NCBI RefSeq assembly: GCF_021183625.1
Contig: NZ_CP089214.1
Coordinates: 1,240,001-1,304,000 of the forward strand
From: Nocardia asteroides
GTDB lineage: Bacteria; Actinomycetota; Actinomycetes; Mycobacteriales; Mycobacteriaceae
Length of the DNA: 64,000 nucleotides
Reading direction: 5' to 3'
Each line of letters begins with the position of its first letter. The first letter of the stretch is position 1. This document shows positions 28,601-36,387 of the stretch, one piece after another. The notes under the pieces were generated by a model. It saw only the letters and a program-made list of their open reading frames with translations. It made no database searches and was not told the origin of the DNA. A program made the translations under genes and the position numbers.

Positions 28601-29387
28601 GGCCGTCGTCGTTCGCCGCCCACTGCGCGCGGCCGGAGGTCAGGCAGAGCCCCTGCAGGATCGGGACGTCGAGCGCGGCCAGCGCGGCCACGTCCCACGC
28701 CTCGTCGTCGCCGCCCGCGGCGGCGGTGGCCGGGGTGCTGCCGCCCGCCGCGAGCACGGTGACGATCAGGGCGTCCGCGGCGCGCAGGGTGTCGAGCAGC
28801 GCGGGCTCGGCGGTGCGCAGCGAGGCGCAGTACACCGGCAGCGGCCTGGCGCCCGCGGCCTCCAGCGCGTCGCAGAGCGCGGCGATGTAGCCGGTGTTCC
28901 CGGCCAGGTGCTGGGCGCGGTAGTAGACCACCGCGACGGTCGGGCCGTCGAGCGCGGCGGCCGCCCGCTCCAGCACGCCCCAGGCGGGCAGCCGCACCGG
29001 CGGGCGGAAGCCGATGCCGGTGAGCAGGACGGTGTCGGAGAGGAAGTGGTGCAGCTCGCGCAGGTTGTCCGGACCGCCGGCGGCGAGGTAGTTGTGCGCG
29101 TCGGCGGCGACGCCGCCCGGCACCGTGGAGAGCTCCATGAGCTCGGCGTCCGGGGCGTTCTCGCCGCCGAGCGCGACCAGCGGGACGCCGGCGGCGCCGA
29201 GCGCGGCCAGCCCCTCCTCCCAGGCGCGCTTGCCGCCGAGGATGCGGACGATCACCAGGTCGGCGCCGTCCAGCAGCGCGGGCAGGTCGTCGACCAGCAG
29301 CCGGGCGGGGTTGGCCCACCGGTAGCCCGCGCCGCTGGCGCGGGCGCTCAGCAGATCGGTGTCGGAGGTGGAGAGCAGCAGGATCAC
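25650..29387 (-). CDS. cobN: Cobaltochelatase large subunit CobN
   Basis: This 1,245-residue subunit inserts cobalt into hydrogenobyrinic acid a,c-diamide in aerobic cobalamin synthesis, working with an AAA+ pair (CobS/CobT or ChlI/ChlD-like) not present here. It matches the magnesium-chelatase H/CobN family along its length (VHLGKHGNLEWLPGKTLGMS, the C-terminal GYKGAFEMAATVDYLFGYD and KFMTQSNPWALHGIAERLLEA). The GTG at 29387 is preferred: AGGAAGG lies six bases ahead and the family N-terminus VILLLSTSDTDLL begins there; longer frames run into the riboswitch. An Ala/Asn-rich insert lies near residues 741-769. M. tuberculosis has the same divergent arrangement with cobG. Confidence 0.97.
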   Translation of the reverse strand: MILLLSTSDTDLLSARASGAGYRWANPARLLVDDLPALLDGADLVIVRILGGKRAWEEGLAALGAAGVPLVALGGENAPDAELMELSTVPGGVAADAHNYLAAGGPDNLRELHHFLSDTVLLTGIGFRPPVRLPAWGVLERAAAALDGPTVAVVYYRAQHLAGNTGYIAALCDALEAAGARPLPVYCASLRTAEPALLDTLRAADALIVTVLAAGGSTPATAAAGGDDEAWDVAALAALDVPILQGLCLTSGRAQWAANDDGLSPLDVATQVAVPEFDGRIITVPFSFKEFDADGLSTYVPDPERAARVAGIATRHARLRHIPAPEKKLALMLSAYPTKHARIGNAVGLDTPASTIRLLHELRAAGYDIGDPGEVPGLEERDGDALIHALIAAGGQDPDWLSAEQLEGNPVRIGAAAYTAWFETLPDELREAVIASWGPPPGELYVDRSADPAGEIVIAALRFGNVVLIVQPPRGFGENPVAIYHDPDLAPSHHYLAVYRWLADGFGADAVVHLGKHGNLEWLPGKTLGMSAACGTDAALGDLPLIYPFLVNDPGEGTQAKRRAHATLVDHLIPPMARAETYGDISRLEQLLDEHANISALDPAKLPAIRQQIWTLMRAAKMDHDLGLAERPEEDVFDDMLLHVDGWLCEIKDVQIRDGLHILGQAPAGETELDLVLAMLRARQLWGGEHSVPGLREALGLDESGGESRTRVDDVEERARSLVAALQAADWSVDAVDAIVDAAAANLAAANVAAANAVAANAVAANVAAAGGPADAARDALGAAADSAARPALDGVTDTEPVRAVLRFAAREVVPRLRGTGIELDRVLHALNGGFVPAGPSGSPLRGLINVLPTGRNFYSVDPKAVPSRLAWETGQAMADSLLERYLADHGEYPRSVGISVWGTAAMRTSGDDIAEVFALLGVRPVWDEASRRVTALEVLDLAELGRPRIDVTVRISGFFRDAFPHVLALLDDAVRLVAGLDEPAEQNYVRAHAAADLAEHGDERRATTRIFGSKPGTYGAGLLQLIDSKSWRTDDDLAQVYTAWGGFAYGRDLDGAPAADDMRTAYRRIAVAAKNTDTREHDIADSDDYFQYHGGMVATVRALTGKNPEAYIGDSTRPDAVRTRTLSEETTRVFRARVVNPRWLEAMRRHGYKGAFEMAATVDYLFGYDATTDVVADWMYEKLSESYVFDDVNRKFMTQSNPWALHGIAERLLEAAERGMWAQPEPETLDRLREVYLESEGELE
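27081..27165 (-). repeat. Imperfect 15-base tandem repeat inside cobN
   Basis: Units resembling ttcgcggcgacggcg repeat in frame about five times, giving runs of N-A/V/L-A-A in CobN. Every unit is a multiple of three bases, so the frame is kept. Copy number probably varies between strains. Confidence 0.75.
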
Positions 29388-29399
29388 GAACGACCTTCC

Positions 29400-29530
29400 T
29401 CGGGAGACGCGCCCAGCGGGATGTGGTGCTCGCCGGAGAGGGTCTGGCTGTGAACAGTGGCGCGACCGCACCGGACTCGCACCGGTTTCCTCGTGGCTTC
29501 CCGCAAGCATCCGGGATGCTACCGGCAGCA
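29400..29530 (-). ncRNA. Cobalamin (B12) riboswitch upstream of cobN
   Basis: On the minus strand the leader shows the conserved cobalamin-riboswitch core in order: GCGGGAAGCC, then AAACCGGTGCGAGTCCGGTG, then GCGCCACTGT (the B12 box, 29455-29466 region), then AGCCAGACC. A small hairpin (GCATCC/GGATGC) precedes it. The core ends about 60 bases before the cobN start, whose AGGAAGG ribosome site lies between them. No U-run terminator is seen, so control of translation is more likely. High B12 would reduce CobN. Exact ends are approximate. Confidence 0.88.
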
Positions 29531-29584
29531 GGTGGGGGCGCTCGACGCGAGGTTCCGGGGGCGGCGGCGGCCGCAGGGGGTCCG

Positions 29585-29590
29585 TAGGCT
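29585..29590 (+). promoter_or_regulatory. Candidate -10 element (TAGGCT) for cobG
   Basis: TAGGCT lies nine bases before the cobG ATG with no ribosome-binding site between, which suggests a leaderless cobG transcript. If so, the divergent cobG operon carries no riboswitch of its own. Confidence 0.45.
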
Positions 29591-29599
29591 GGAGCGGTC

Positions 29600-30787
29600 A
29601 TGACGCGATCGGATGCTGATTCCTGCCCGGGGGTGCTGCGGCTGCACGAGGCCGCCGACGGGCCGCTCGCCCGGGTGCGGGTGCCCGGCGGGCAGCTGGG
29701 AGCCGCCGGGCTGCAGGCGCTGGCCGAGGCGGCGGCGGAGCTCGGGGACGGCGCGCTGGAGCTGACCTCGCGCGGGAACGTCCAGCTGCGCGGGATCCGG
29801 GACGCCGCCGCGCTCACCGAGCGGCTCGGCGCGGCCGGGCTGCTGCCGACCGCCACCCACGAGCGGGTGCGCAATATCGTCGCCTCGCCGCTCTCCGGGC
29901 TGGCAGGCGGGGTGGCCGACGTGCGCGAGCTGGTCCCGGCGCTCGATGCCGGGCTGCGGGCCGCGCCGGAGCTGGCCGGGCTGCCGGGCCGGGTGCTCTT
30001 CACGCTGGACGACGGGCGCGGGGACGTCAGCGGGTTCGGCGGCGACATCGGCCTGCACGCGGTCGAGCCCGGGGTGTTCGCGGTGCTGCTCGCCGGGGCG
30101 GACAGCGGGATCCGGGTCGCCGCCGGGGACGCGGTCGGGCTGGTGCTCGCCGCCGCCCGCGCCTTCGCGCAGGTCCGCGGGGGCGGGTGGCGGTTGGCCG
30201 AGGTCGCGGACGGGGCCGCGCGGGTGCGCGAGCTGCTCGGGTTCGCCTCCACCGCGCCGGGGCCGGTGCTCCCCGACCCCGCCGACCACCCGCCGATCGG
30301 CTGGCTCCCGCAGGACGACGGGCTGGTCGCGCTCGGCGCCGGGGTCCGGCTCGGGGTGCTGCCCGCGCGCACCGCGCTCTTCGTCGCGGCCGTCGAGAAG
30401 CCGGTGCTGGTGACGCCGTGGCGCGGGCTGGTCCTCCCCGACCTCGACGAGTGGAGCGCCGAGCAGGTGGTCCGGGTGCTCGCCCCGATGGGGCTGATCT
30501 TCGACGCGGAGTCGCCGTGGGTGCGGGTCAGCAGCTGCGCCGGGGCGCCAGGGTGCGCGAAGTCGCACACGGACGTGCGCGCCGATGCCACCGCCGCGGT
30601 GGAGTCGGGGCGGGTGGCGAGCCCTGCCGACGGGACGGGTGCGGCGCTCGGCCCGATTCCCGCCGGGGACGTCCTGGCGTCCGGACGCCAGCACTGGTCC
30701 GGGTGCGAGCGGCGGTGCGGGCACCCGCACGGCCCGGCGACCGATATCGTCGCCGGCCCGGACGGCTACCGGGTGACCGGGCCCTGA
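29600..30787 (+). CDS. cobG: Precorrin-3B synthase
   Basis: This 395-residue monooxygenase of the aerobic cobalamin pathway converts precorrin-3A to precorrin-3B using oxygen and a Fe-S cluster. It has the two half-repeats of the nitrite/sulfite-reductase ferredoxin-like fold. The N-terminal [13 protein letters not shown] motif is clear, and four cluster cysteines lie in [16 protein letters not shown] and [12 protein letters not shown]. It is divergent from cobN across the riboswitch. Its presence shows that this organism uses the oxygen-dependent route. Confidence 0.95.
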   Translation: MTRSDADSCPGVLRLHEAADGPLARVRVPGGQLGAAGLQALAEAAAELGDGALELTSRGNVQLRGIRDAAALTERLGAAGLLPTATHERVRNIVASPLSGLAGGVADVRELVPALDAGLRAAPELAGLPGRVLFTLDDGRGDVSGFGGDIGLHAVEPGVFAVLLAGADSGIRVAAGDAVGLVLAAARAFAQVRGGGWRLAEVADGAARVRELLGFASTAPGPVLPDPADHPPIGWLPQDDGLVALGAGVRLGVLPARTALFVAAVEKPVLVTPWRGLVLPDLDEWSAEQVVRVLAPMGLIFDAESPWVRVSSCAGAPGCAKSHTDVRADATAAVESGRVASPADGTGAALGPIPAGDVLASGRQHWSGCERRCGHPHGPATDIVAGPDGYRVTGP

Positions 30788-30799
30788 CCGCCCACGTCC

Positions 30800-30805
30800 T
30801 ACTGT
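30800..30805 (+). promoter_or_regulatory. Candidate -10 element (TACTGT) ahead of cobH
   Basis: TACTGT ends seven bases before the ATG at 30813, in the 25-base gap after cobG. It supports that ATG over the GTG at 30807 and suggests an extra internal promoter. Confidence 0.4.
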
Positions 30806-30812
30806 TGTGCCC

Positions 30813-31448
30813 ATGTCCGTAACCCGTGCCGGCTACCTCACCGATGGCGCCGAGATCTACCGGCGGTCCTTCGCCACCATCAGGGCGGAGGCGAACCTGG
30901 AGCGCTTCCCCGCCGACGTCGCGCAGGTGGCGGTGCGGATGATCCACGGCACCGGACAGGTCGACCTCGCCGACGACATCGCCTTCTCCCCCGGCGTCGT
31001 CACCGCCGCCCGCACCGCGCTCCGGGCGGGCGCCCCCATCCTCTGCGACGCGACCATGGTCGCCGCCGGCGTCACCCGCAAGCGCCTGCCCGCCGAGAAC
31101 GAGGTGCTCTGCACCCTCGGCGACCCGCGCACCCCCGCGCTCGCGGCCGAGCTCGGCACCACCCGCTCCGCCGCCGCGCTCGAGCTGTGGCGGGACCGGC
31201 TGGCCGGCGCCGTCGTCGCCATCGGCAACGCGCCGACCGCGCTCTTCCACCTCTTCGACATGCTCGACGCCGGGGCCCCGCGCCCCGCCGCGATCCTCGG
31301 CATCCCGGTCGGCTTCATCGGCGCGGCCGAGTCCAAGGAGGCGCTGATCTGCTACGGCGGGGTCGAGTACCTGACGGTGCGCGGCAGGCGCGGCGGCAGC
31401 GCCGTCACCGCGTCGGCGCTGAACGCGATCGCGAGCGAGACGGAGTGA
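30813..31448 (+). CDS. cobH: Precorrin-8X methylmutase
   Basis: This 211-residue enzyme moves a methyl group from C11 to C12 of precorrin-8X to give hydrogenobyrinic acid. The catalytic His is in [14 protein letters not shown]. Other family segments are [33 protein letters not shown] and [15 protein letters not shown]. It starts 25 bases after cobG and its stop overlaps the cobIJ GTG by four bases (GTGA), so cobG-cobH-cobIJ behave as an operon. Confidence 0.97.
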   Translation: MSVTRAGYLTDGAEIYRRSFATIRAEANLERFPADVAQVAVRMIHGTGQVDLADDIAFSPGVVTAARTALRAGAPILCDATMVAAGVTRKRLPAENEVLCTLGDPRTPALAAELGTTRSAAALELWRDRLAGAVVAIGNAPTALFHLFDMLDAGAPRPAAILGIPVGFIGAAESKEALICYGGVEYLTVRGRRGGSAVTASALNAIASETE

Positions 31449-33082
31449 GCGGCAAGCTGTGGGGCATCGGGCTCGGCCCCGGCGACCCGGAACTCGTCAC
31501 CGTCAAGGCGGCGCGGATCATCGGCGCGGCGGATGTGGTCGCCTTCCACAGCGCCAGGCACGGGCGCAGCATCTCGCGCGCGACCGCGGCGCCCTACCTG
31601 CGGGCGGGGCAGCTCGAGGAGCACCTCGTCTACCCGGTCACCACCGAGACCACCGACCATCCCGGCGGGTACCAGGGTGCCATCGACGAGTTCTACGAGC
31701 AGGCCGCCGAGCGGCTCGCGGCGCACCTCGCGGCCGGGCGCTCGGTGGCGCTGCTCGCTGCGGGTGACCCGCTCTTCTACAGCTCGTACATGCACATGCA
31801 CCGGCGGCTCGCCGATCGCTTCGAGGCCGAGGTCGTTCCGGGCGTGACCTCGGTGAGCGCCGCCTCGGCCGCGCTCGGCACCCCGCTGGTCGAGGGCGAG
31901 CAGGTGCTCACCGTGCTGCCCGGCACGCTGCCCGCCGCCGAGCTCGCCGAGCGGTTGCGCTCCACCGAGGCGGCGGCGGTCCTCAAGCTCGGCCGCACGT
32001 ATCCGGCCGTGCGGCAGGCGCTCGCCGACTCCGGCCGGCTCGACGACGCCTTCTACGTCGAGCGCGCCAGCACCGGTCGGCAGCGGATTCAGCGCGCCGC
32101 CGACGTGGACGACAGCAGCGTCCCGTACTTCGCCATCGCCGTCGTGCCAGGGCCGAAGCCGGAGACGCGGATTCCGCTGACCGCGGCAGGGGTTCGAGCG
32201 GAGCCTCCGCGCGCGGCGAGCGACAACGGAGCCGAGCGGGGCGGCCGGGCCGGCACCGGCGACAGTGCGGCGCCCGCCGCGCGCAGTGGCGACGGCGGCG
32301 CGCTCGCGGGCAGTGGCGACGGCGGCGCGCTCGCGGGCAGTGGCGGCGAGGTGGTCGTCGTCGGCCTCGGGCCGGGCGACCCGAACTGGACCACGCCCGA
32401 GGTCACCGCGGCCCTCGCCGAGGCGACCGACCTCGTCGGGTACACCACCTACATCGATCGGGTCCCGCCCAGGCCGGGCCAGCGCAGGCACGCCAGCGAC
32501 AACCGGGTGGAGTCCGAGCGCGCCGCGATGGCGCTCGACCTGGCCCGGCGCGGCGCCCGCGTCGCCGTCGTCTCCTCGGGCGACCCCGGCGTCTTCGCCA
32601 TGGCCGCCGCCGTCCTTGAGGAGGCCGCGGACCCGCGCTGGGCGGGCGTCCCGGTCCGGGTGCTGCCTGGCGTCACCGCCGCGCACGCCGTCGCGGCCAG
32701 GGCGGGCGCCCCGCTCGGCCACGACTACGCGACGATCTCGCTCTCCGACCGCCTCAAGCCGTGGGAGGTGGTGGCCGGGCGGCTCGCCGCGGTCGCCGCC
32801 GCCGACATGGCCATCGCCGTCTACAACCCGGGATCGTCCCAGCGCACCTGGCAGGTCGGCGCCATGCGGGACCTGCTGCTCGAGCACCGCGCCCCGGACA
32901 CCCCGGTGATCCTCGGCCGCGATGTCGGCGGCCCGGCCGAATCCGTCCGCGTCGTCGCGCTCGCCGAGCTCGACCCGGCCGAGGTCGACATGCGCACCCT
33001 GCTGATCATCGGCGCCTCCACCACCGCGGTGCACGGCCGGCGGGTCTTCACCTCGCGCCGCTACGCCGCCCTGCCGCGCTAA
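31445..33082 (+). CDS. cobIJ: Fused precorrin-2 C20-methyltransferase / precorrin-3B C17-methyltransferase (CobI-CobJ)
   Basis: This 545-residue fusion has two SAM-dependent tetrapyrrole methylases. CobI is residues 1-245 ([37 protein letters not shown]). CobJ is about 306-545 ([54 protein letters not shown]). The same fusion exists in M. tuberculosis (CobIJ), but the linker here is longer and contains a tandem repeat near residues 281-299. It is translationally coupled to cobH. Confidence 0.97.
   Translation: MSGKLWGIGLGPGDPELVTVKAARIIGAADVVAFHSARHGRSISRATAAPYLRAGQLEEHLVYPVTTETTDHPGGYQGAIDEFYEQAAERLAAHLAAGRSVALLAAGDPLFYSSYMHMHRRLADRFEAEVVPGVTSVSAASAALGTPLVEGEQVLTVLPGTLPAAELAERLRSTEAAAVLKLGRTYPAVRQALADSGRLDDAFYVERASTGRQRIQRAADVDDSSVPYFAIAVVPGPKPETRIPLTAAGVRAEPPRAASDNGAERGGRAGTGDSAAPAARSGDGGALAGSGDGGALAGSGGEVVVVGLGPGDPNWTTPEVTAALAEATDLVGYTTYIDRVPPRPGQRRHASDNRVESERAAMALDLARRGARVAVVSSGDPGVFAMAAAVLEEAADPRWAGVPVRVLPGVTAAHAVAARAGAPLGHDYATISLSDRLKPWEVVAGRLAAVAAADMAIAVYNPGSSQRTWQVGAMRDLLLEHRAPDTPVILGRDVGGPAESVRVVALAELDPAEVDMRTLLIIGASTTAVHGRRVFTSRRYAALPR
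32284..32337 (+). repeat. Two perfect 27-base direct repeats in the cobIJ linker
   Basis: Two back-to-back 27-base copies (beginning cagtggcgacggcggc) encode the linker peptide SGDGGALAG twice, followed by a partial third copy. The unit is a multiple of three, so only linker length changes. Confidence 0.9.
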
Positions 33083-33107
33083 TATTCCACAAAGGAAGGT
33101 GCGCAGC

Positions 33108-33644
33108 ATGACCGAACCCAAGACCAAACCGCTGAACGCCACCGCGGCCTCGCTGCTCGGCTTCCTGCACGAGGGCCCGCGCTCCGGCTGGGACCTGGTG
33201 ACCGAGGCCCAGCAGCGGATCGGCGACTTCTGGACCGTCACCCAGAGCCAGGTCTACCGCGAACTCGCCGCCATGGACGCCGCGGGGCTGGTCGAGAAGG
33301 GCGCGGCGGGCGCCCGCGAGCGCACCCCGTACCGCATCACCGAGGCGGGCAAGGCCGCCTTCGGCGAGTGGATCGCCCGCGACCCCGGCACCGAGACCAT
33401 CCGCGTCCCGCTGCTCCTCACGCTCTCCTTCGGCGAACACCTGGACCGCTCGCACGTGGACCGCATCGTCGCCGCGAACCGCACGGTGCACCAGCAACGC
33501 CTGGCCGGCTACCTGGCCGAGGAGTGCCCGCCGCAGGCCCGCTACCAGCGCGCGACACTGGAGTTCGGCATCCGCTACGAGCGCGCGGTACTCGGCTGGT
33601 TCGACGATCTCGCCGCGATCCTGGACGGCCGCCCGCCGGGGTGA
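33108..33644 (+). CDS. PadR-family transcriptional regulator
   Basis: This 178-residue regulator has an N-terminal winged helix (SLLGFLHEGPRSGWDLVTEA, QVYRELAAMDAAGLVEKG, YRITEAGKAAFGEW) and a helical C-terminal dimerization region. The ATG at 33108 has AAAGGAAGG eight bases ahead. It lies 25 bases after cobIJ, in a short AT-rich gap, so it may be co-transcribed with the cobalamin genes. Nothing in the sequence shows that it controls them. A hairpin follows the stop. Confidence 0.92.
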   Translation: MTEPKTKPLNATAASLLGFLHEGPRSGWDLVTEAQQRIGDFWTVTQSQVYRELAAMDAAGLVEKGAAGARERTPYRITEAGKAAFGEWIARDPGTETIRVPLLLTLSFGEHLDRSHVDRIVAANRTVHQQRLAGYLAEECPPQARYQRATLEFGIRYERAVLGWFDDLAAILDGRPPG

Positions 33645-33671
33645 GCCGTCTTTCCGGGAACACCGCACCGG

Positions 33672-33689
33672 GTGCGGAGCTCTCCGCAC
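33672..33689. terminator. Hairpin between convergent padR and cobK
   Basis: GTGCGGA-GCTC-TCCGCAC is a perfect 7-bp stem with a 4-base loop, 27 bases after the padR stop and 5 bases before the cobK stop. There is no T-run, as is usual in actinomycetes. Confidence 0.6.
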
Positions 33690-33693
33690 GACA

Positions 33694-34425
33694 TCACCGC
33701 CCCCGCAGCCACGCCATCGCCTCGTCCACGCCGGCGACCACCGGCGCGCCACCGGCGGGCAGCGGGGGCCGGTCGACCACGATCACCGGCACCCCGAGTT
33801 CGCGGGCGGCGACCAGCTTCGCCTCGGTATCCGGCCCGCCGCTGTCCTTGGTGACCAGCACGTCGATCCGGTGCGCGCGCAGCAGCGCGATCTCGTCATC
33901 GACGGCGAACGGCCCCCGCGCGAGCAGGATCTCGTGCGCGGCGGGCAGCGGCGGGTCGGGCGGGTCGATGGCGCGGATCAGGAACCACGCCTCCGCGACA
34001 TCGGCGAAGGCGGAGACGCCCTGCCTGCCGATGGTCAGGAAGACCCGGCCGCGCAGCCCGGCGGCGGCGTCGGGCAGCGCGGGCACGCGGGTCCACGAAT
34101 CCCCCTGCGCGGCAACCCAGCCGGGGCGGCGCAGGTGCAGCAGCGGGATGCCTGCCGCGGCAGCCGCCTCGGCGGCGTGCGAGCTCATCACCGCGGCGAA
34201 CGGGTGCGTGGCATCGACCAGGATGTCGATCGCGTTGTCGCGGAGGTACTCCCGCAACCCCGCGACCCCGCCGAACCCCCCGACCCGCACCTCCCCCTCG
34301 GGCAGCACGGGCGCACGAACGCGGCCGGCGAGCGAGGACACGATATCGAGTCCCTGCTCGCCGGCCGCGATGGAGGCGAGGCTCCGCGCTTCGGCGGTTC
34401 CGCCCAGGATCAGAACCCGGGTCAG
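33694..34425 (-). CDS. cobK: Precorrin-6A reductase
   Basis: This 243-residue NADPH-dependent enzyme reduces precorrin-6A. The recognisable N-terminus reads (L)TRVLILGGTAEARSLA and closely matches the M. tuberculosis CobK start (MTRVLLLGGTAEGR). The only codon at that place is CTG at 34425, which overlaps the TGA of the upstream secreted-protein gene (CTGA). The first canonical start downstream, GTG at 34341, would delete the nucleotide-binding loop. Later motifs: DATHPFAAVMSSHAAEA, FLTIGRQGVSAFAD, LVTKDSGGPDTEAKL. I therefore propose a CTG start with translational coupling. Confidence 0.9.
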   Translation of the reverse strand: MTRVLILGGTAEARSLASIAAGEQGLDIVSSLAGRVRAPVLPEGEVRVGGFGGVAGLREYLRDNAIDILVDATHPFAAVMSSHAAEAAAAAGIPLLHLRRPGWVAAQGDSWTRVPALPDAAAGLRGRVFLTIGRQGVSAFADVAEAWFLIRAIDPPDPPLPAAHEILLARGPFAVDDEIALLRAHRIDVLVTKDSGGPDTEAKLVAARELGVPVIVVDRPPLPAGGAPVVAGVDEAMAWLRGR

Positions 34426-35027
34426 GGCTGGCCGCTGAAGTAGGCGGCGCCCGCGTTCAGCAGGGACGGGCCGCCGGCCACGAGCAGGCCGATGACGCCG
34501 CCGATCACGGCGCCCGGGATGATGGTGACGATGCCGACCAGGCCGAGCAGGGCGCCGATGACGGCGCCGACGGCGGCACCGAGCGAGGCGCGCTGCAGCT
34601 CGGCGAAGAACCAGTCCTGCGAGGAGATGTCCTTGATGCCGCCGACCGAACCGGCGACCGGGGTCAGCGTGAGGGCGGTGCCGTCCGCGCTGACGGCGGC
34701 GCCGATCGCGACGTCCCTGTCCTGCGCCTTGCCGCTCAGCGGGATCGTGGTGACGACCTCGCCCGCGGCGTTGGTCAGGGTGACCGAGCCCTGGTCGGCG
34801 TTCAGGCTGAACGCGCCGCCGGTGACCGTGGTGACGATCGACTTGCCCGCGTCGGCGAGCGCGACGGCGTAGTCGACGCCCTTGTCCTGGCCCTGCACCG
34901 AGGGCGAGGCGGGCTGCTGCTGCTCGGCGGGCGCGGCGGGGACCGGGGCCGCGTAGCCGGTGCCGGAGGCGATGCCGGTGGCGGCGGCCGCGAGCAGCGC
35001 GGTGGCGGCGAACTTGCTGTACTTCAT
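34422..35027 (-). CDS. Secreted protein with glycine-rich hydrophobic C-terminus
   Basis: This 201-residue protein has a clear Sec signal peptide (MKYSKFAATALLAAAATGIASGTGYAAP). The middle is polar and beta-rich. The C-terminal Gly/Ala/Ile stretch (VGAVIGALLGLVGIVTIIPG) could be membrane-inserting. Similar short secreted proteins are, as I recall, common in Nocardia and Rhodococcus; no function is known to me. ATG at 35027 has GGGGAG upstream. It sits between cobL and cobK, where M. tuberculosis has cobM, and overlaps cobK by four bases. Confidence 0.85.
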   Translation of the reverse strand: MKYSKFAATALLAAAATGIASGTGYAAPVPAAPAEQQQPASPSVQGQDKGVDYAVALADAGKSIVTTVTGGAFSLNADQGSVTLTNAAGEVVTTIPLSGKAQDRDVAIGAAVSADGTALTLTPVAGSVGGIKDISSQDWFFAELQRASLGAAVGAVIGALLGLVGIVTIIPGAVIGGVIGLLVAGGPSLLNAGAAYFSGQP

Positions 35028-35105
35028 CTGTCTCCCCATCAGGAAAATCCGGTTTCCGGGTGGCCGGAACTCGGGCCCGACCCTACCCCTTCGCACCGCC
35101 GTGTT

Positions 35106-36356
35106 TCAGGATCCCGCTGGTGATTCACCGGTTTTCCGGACCGTCCAGTGCGTCACCGGCAGCTGTGGCGACCACGTGGTGAACCCGCCGAGCGGCGTAC
35201 CCCGATACACCTGGTAGCGGCGCAGGGCGCCGCCGTACCGCTGCGAGTTCGCCAGGAGCAGGGCCTCGGACTCGGCGGTGACCGCGGCCGCGACCAGGCG
35301 GCCGCCGGACGGCAGCGCGACCCAGCACGCCTCCAGCAACCCCGGTTGAGTGATTCCGCCACCGACGAAAACGGCGTCCGGTGTCCCGTCCCACGGCTGG
35401 AAATCCGGGGCGGCGCCGCGCACGGCGATGCCGGGGACGCCGAGCGCGCGGGCATTGGCGGTGATCCGCTCGCGGCGGTCGGCGCGCTGCTCGAAGGTGA
35501 CCGCGCGGCAGCTCGGGTGGGTGCGGCACCACTCGATGGCGATGGTGCCGGAGCCGCCGCCGACATCCCAGAGCAGCTCGCCGGGGGCCGGGGCCAGCGC
35601 GGCCAGGGTGAGCGCGCGGATCTCGGCCTTGGTGAACTGGCCGTCGCCGCCGTAGACGGCGTCCGGGAGGCCGGGGGTGCGGGTCAGCCGGAGCGCGTCG
35701 GCGTCGGCCACGGCGTCGACGGCGACGATATTGAGCGGGTCGCACGCGGTGTGCGGCCAGTCGGCGGCGGTGCCGGTGCGCCGGTGTTCGGCTGGGCCGC
35801 CGAGCTGCTCGAGCACGGTCAGCCTCGACCGGGCGAAGTGGTTGTCGCGCAACAGTTCCGCGAGGGTTCCCGGGGTGGTGCCGTCGGCGCTGAGCAGCAG
35901 GATCCGGCGGCCGTCGGCGAGCTCGGGCAGCACCGTCTCGACCGGCCGCCCGACCGCGCTCACCACCGCGACGTCCTGCGCCGCCCAGCCGAGCCGGGCA
36001 CAGGCCAGCGCCACCGACGACGGCTGCGGCCGCACCCGCAGCGCCGCGGGCCCGTACAGCCCGGCGAGCGTGCTGCCGATCCCGAAGAACATGGGGTCAC
36101 CGCTCGCCAGCACCGCGACCCGCTCCCCCGCGTACCCGGCGAGCAGCCCCGGCAGCGCGGGCACCAGCGGCGACGGCCACGCGATCCGCCGCGCGGGCAC
36201 CTCGCGGGCAGGCACCAGATCGAGCTGCCTGGCGGAACCGAACAGCACCGCGCACTCCGCGAGTTCGGCCCGCACACCGGGCACGATCCCCGCCCACCCG
36301 TCCGCCCCGATCCCGGCGACGAGAATGGGCGCGCCGCGCCACGCCGGTTCGCTCAT
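35106..36356 (-). CDS. cobL: Precorrin-6Y C5,15-methyltransferase (decarboxylating)
   Basis: This 416-residue two-domain enzyme methylates C5 and C15 and decarboxylates the acetate side chain to give precorrin-8X. The N-terminal tetrapyrrole methylase domain shows GIGADGWAGI and VLASGDPMFFGIGSTL. The C-terminal class I SAM domain starts near residue 240 with FTKAEIRALTLAALAP and the glycine loop WDVGGGSGTIAIEWCR. It is 31 bases downstream of the SDR gene on the same strand, as in M. tuberculosis (Rv2073c-cobL). Confidence 0.96.
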   Translation of the reverse strand: MSEPAWRGAPILVAGIGADGWAGIVPGVRAELAECAVLFGSARQLDLVPAREVPARRIAWPSPLVPALPGLLAGYAGERVAVLASGDPMFFGIGSTLAGLYGPAALRVRPQPSSVALACARLGWAAQDVAVVSAVGRPVETVLPELADGRRILLLSADGTTPGTLAELLRDNHFARSRLTVLEQLGGPAEHRRTGTAADWPHTACDPLNIVAVDAVADADALRLTRTPGLPDAVYGGDGQFTKAEIRALTLAALAPAPGELLWDVGGGSGTIAIEWCRTHPSCRAVTFEQRADRRERITANARALGVPGIAVRGAAPDFQPWDGTPDAVFVGGGITQPGLLEACWVALPSGGRLVAAAVTAESEALLLANSQRYGGALRRYQVYRGTPLGGFTTWSPQLPVTHWTVRKTGESPAGS

Positions 36357-36387
36357 ACCGTGCCCGCCGCGACGAGCGGCTCGGCTC

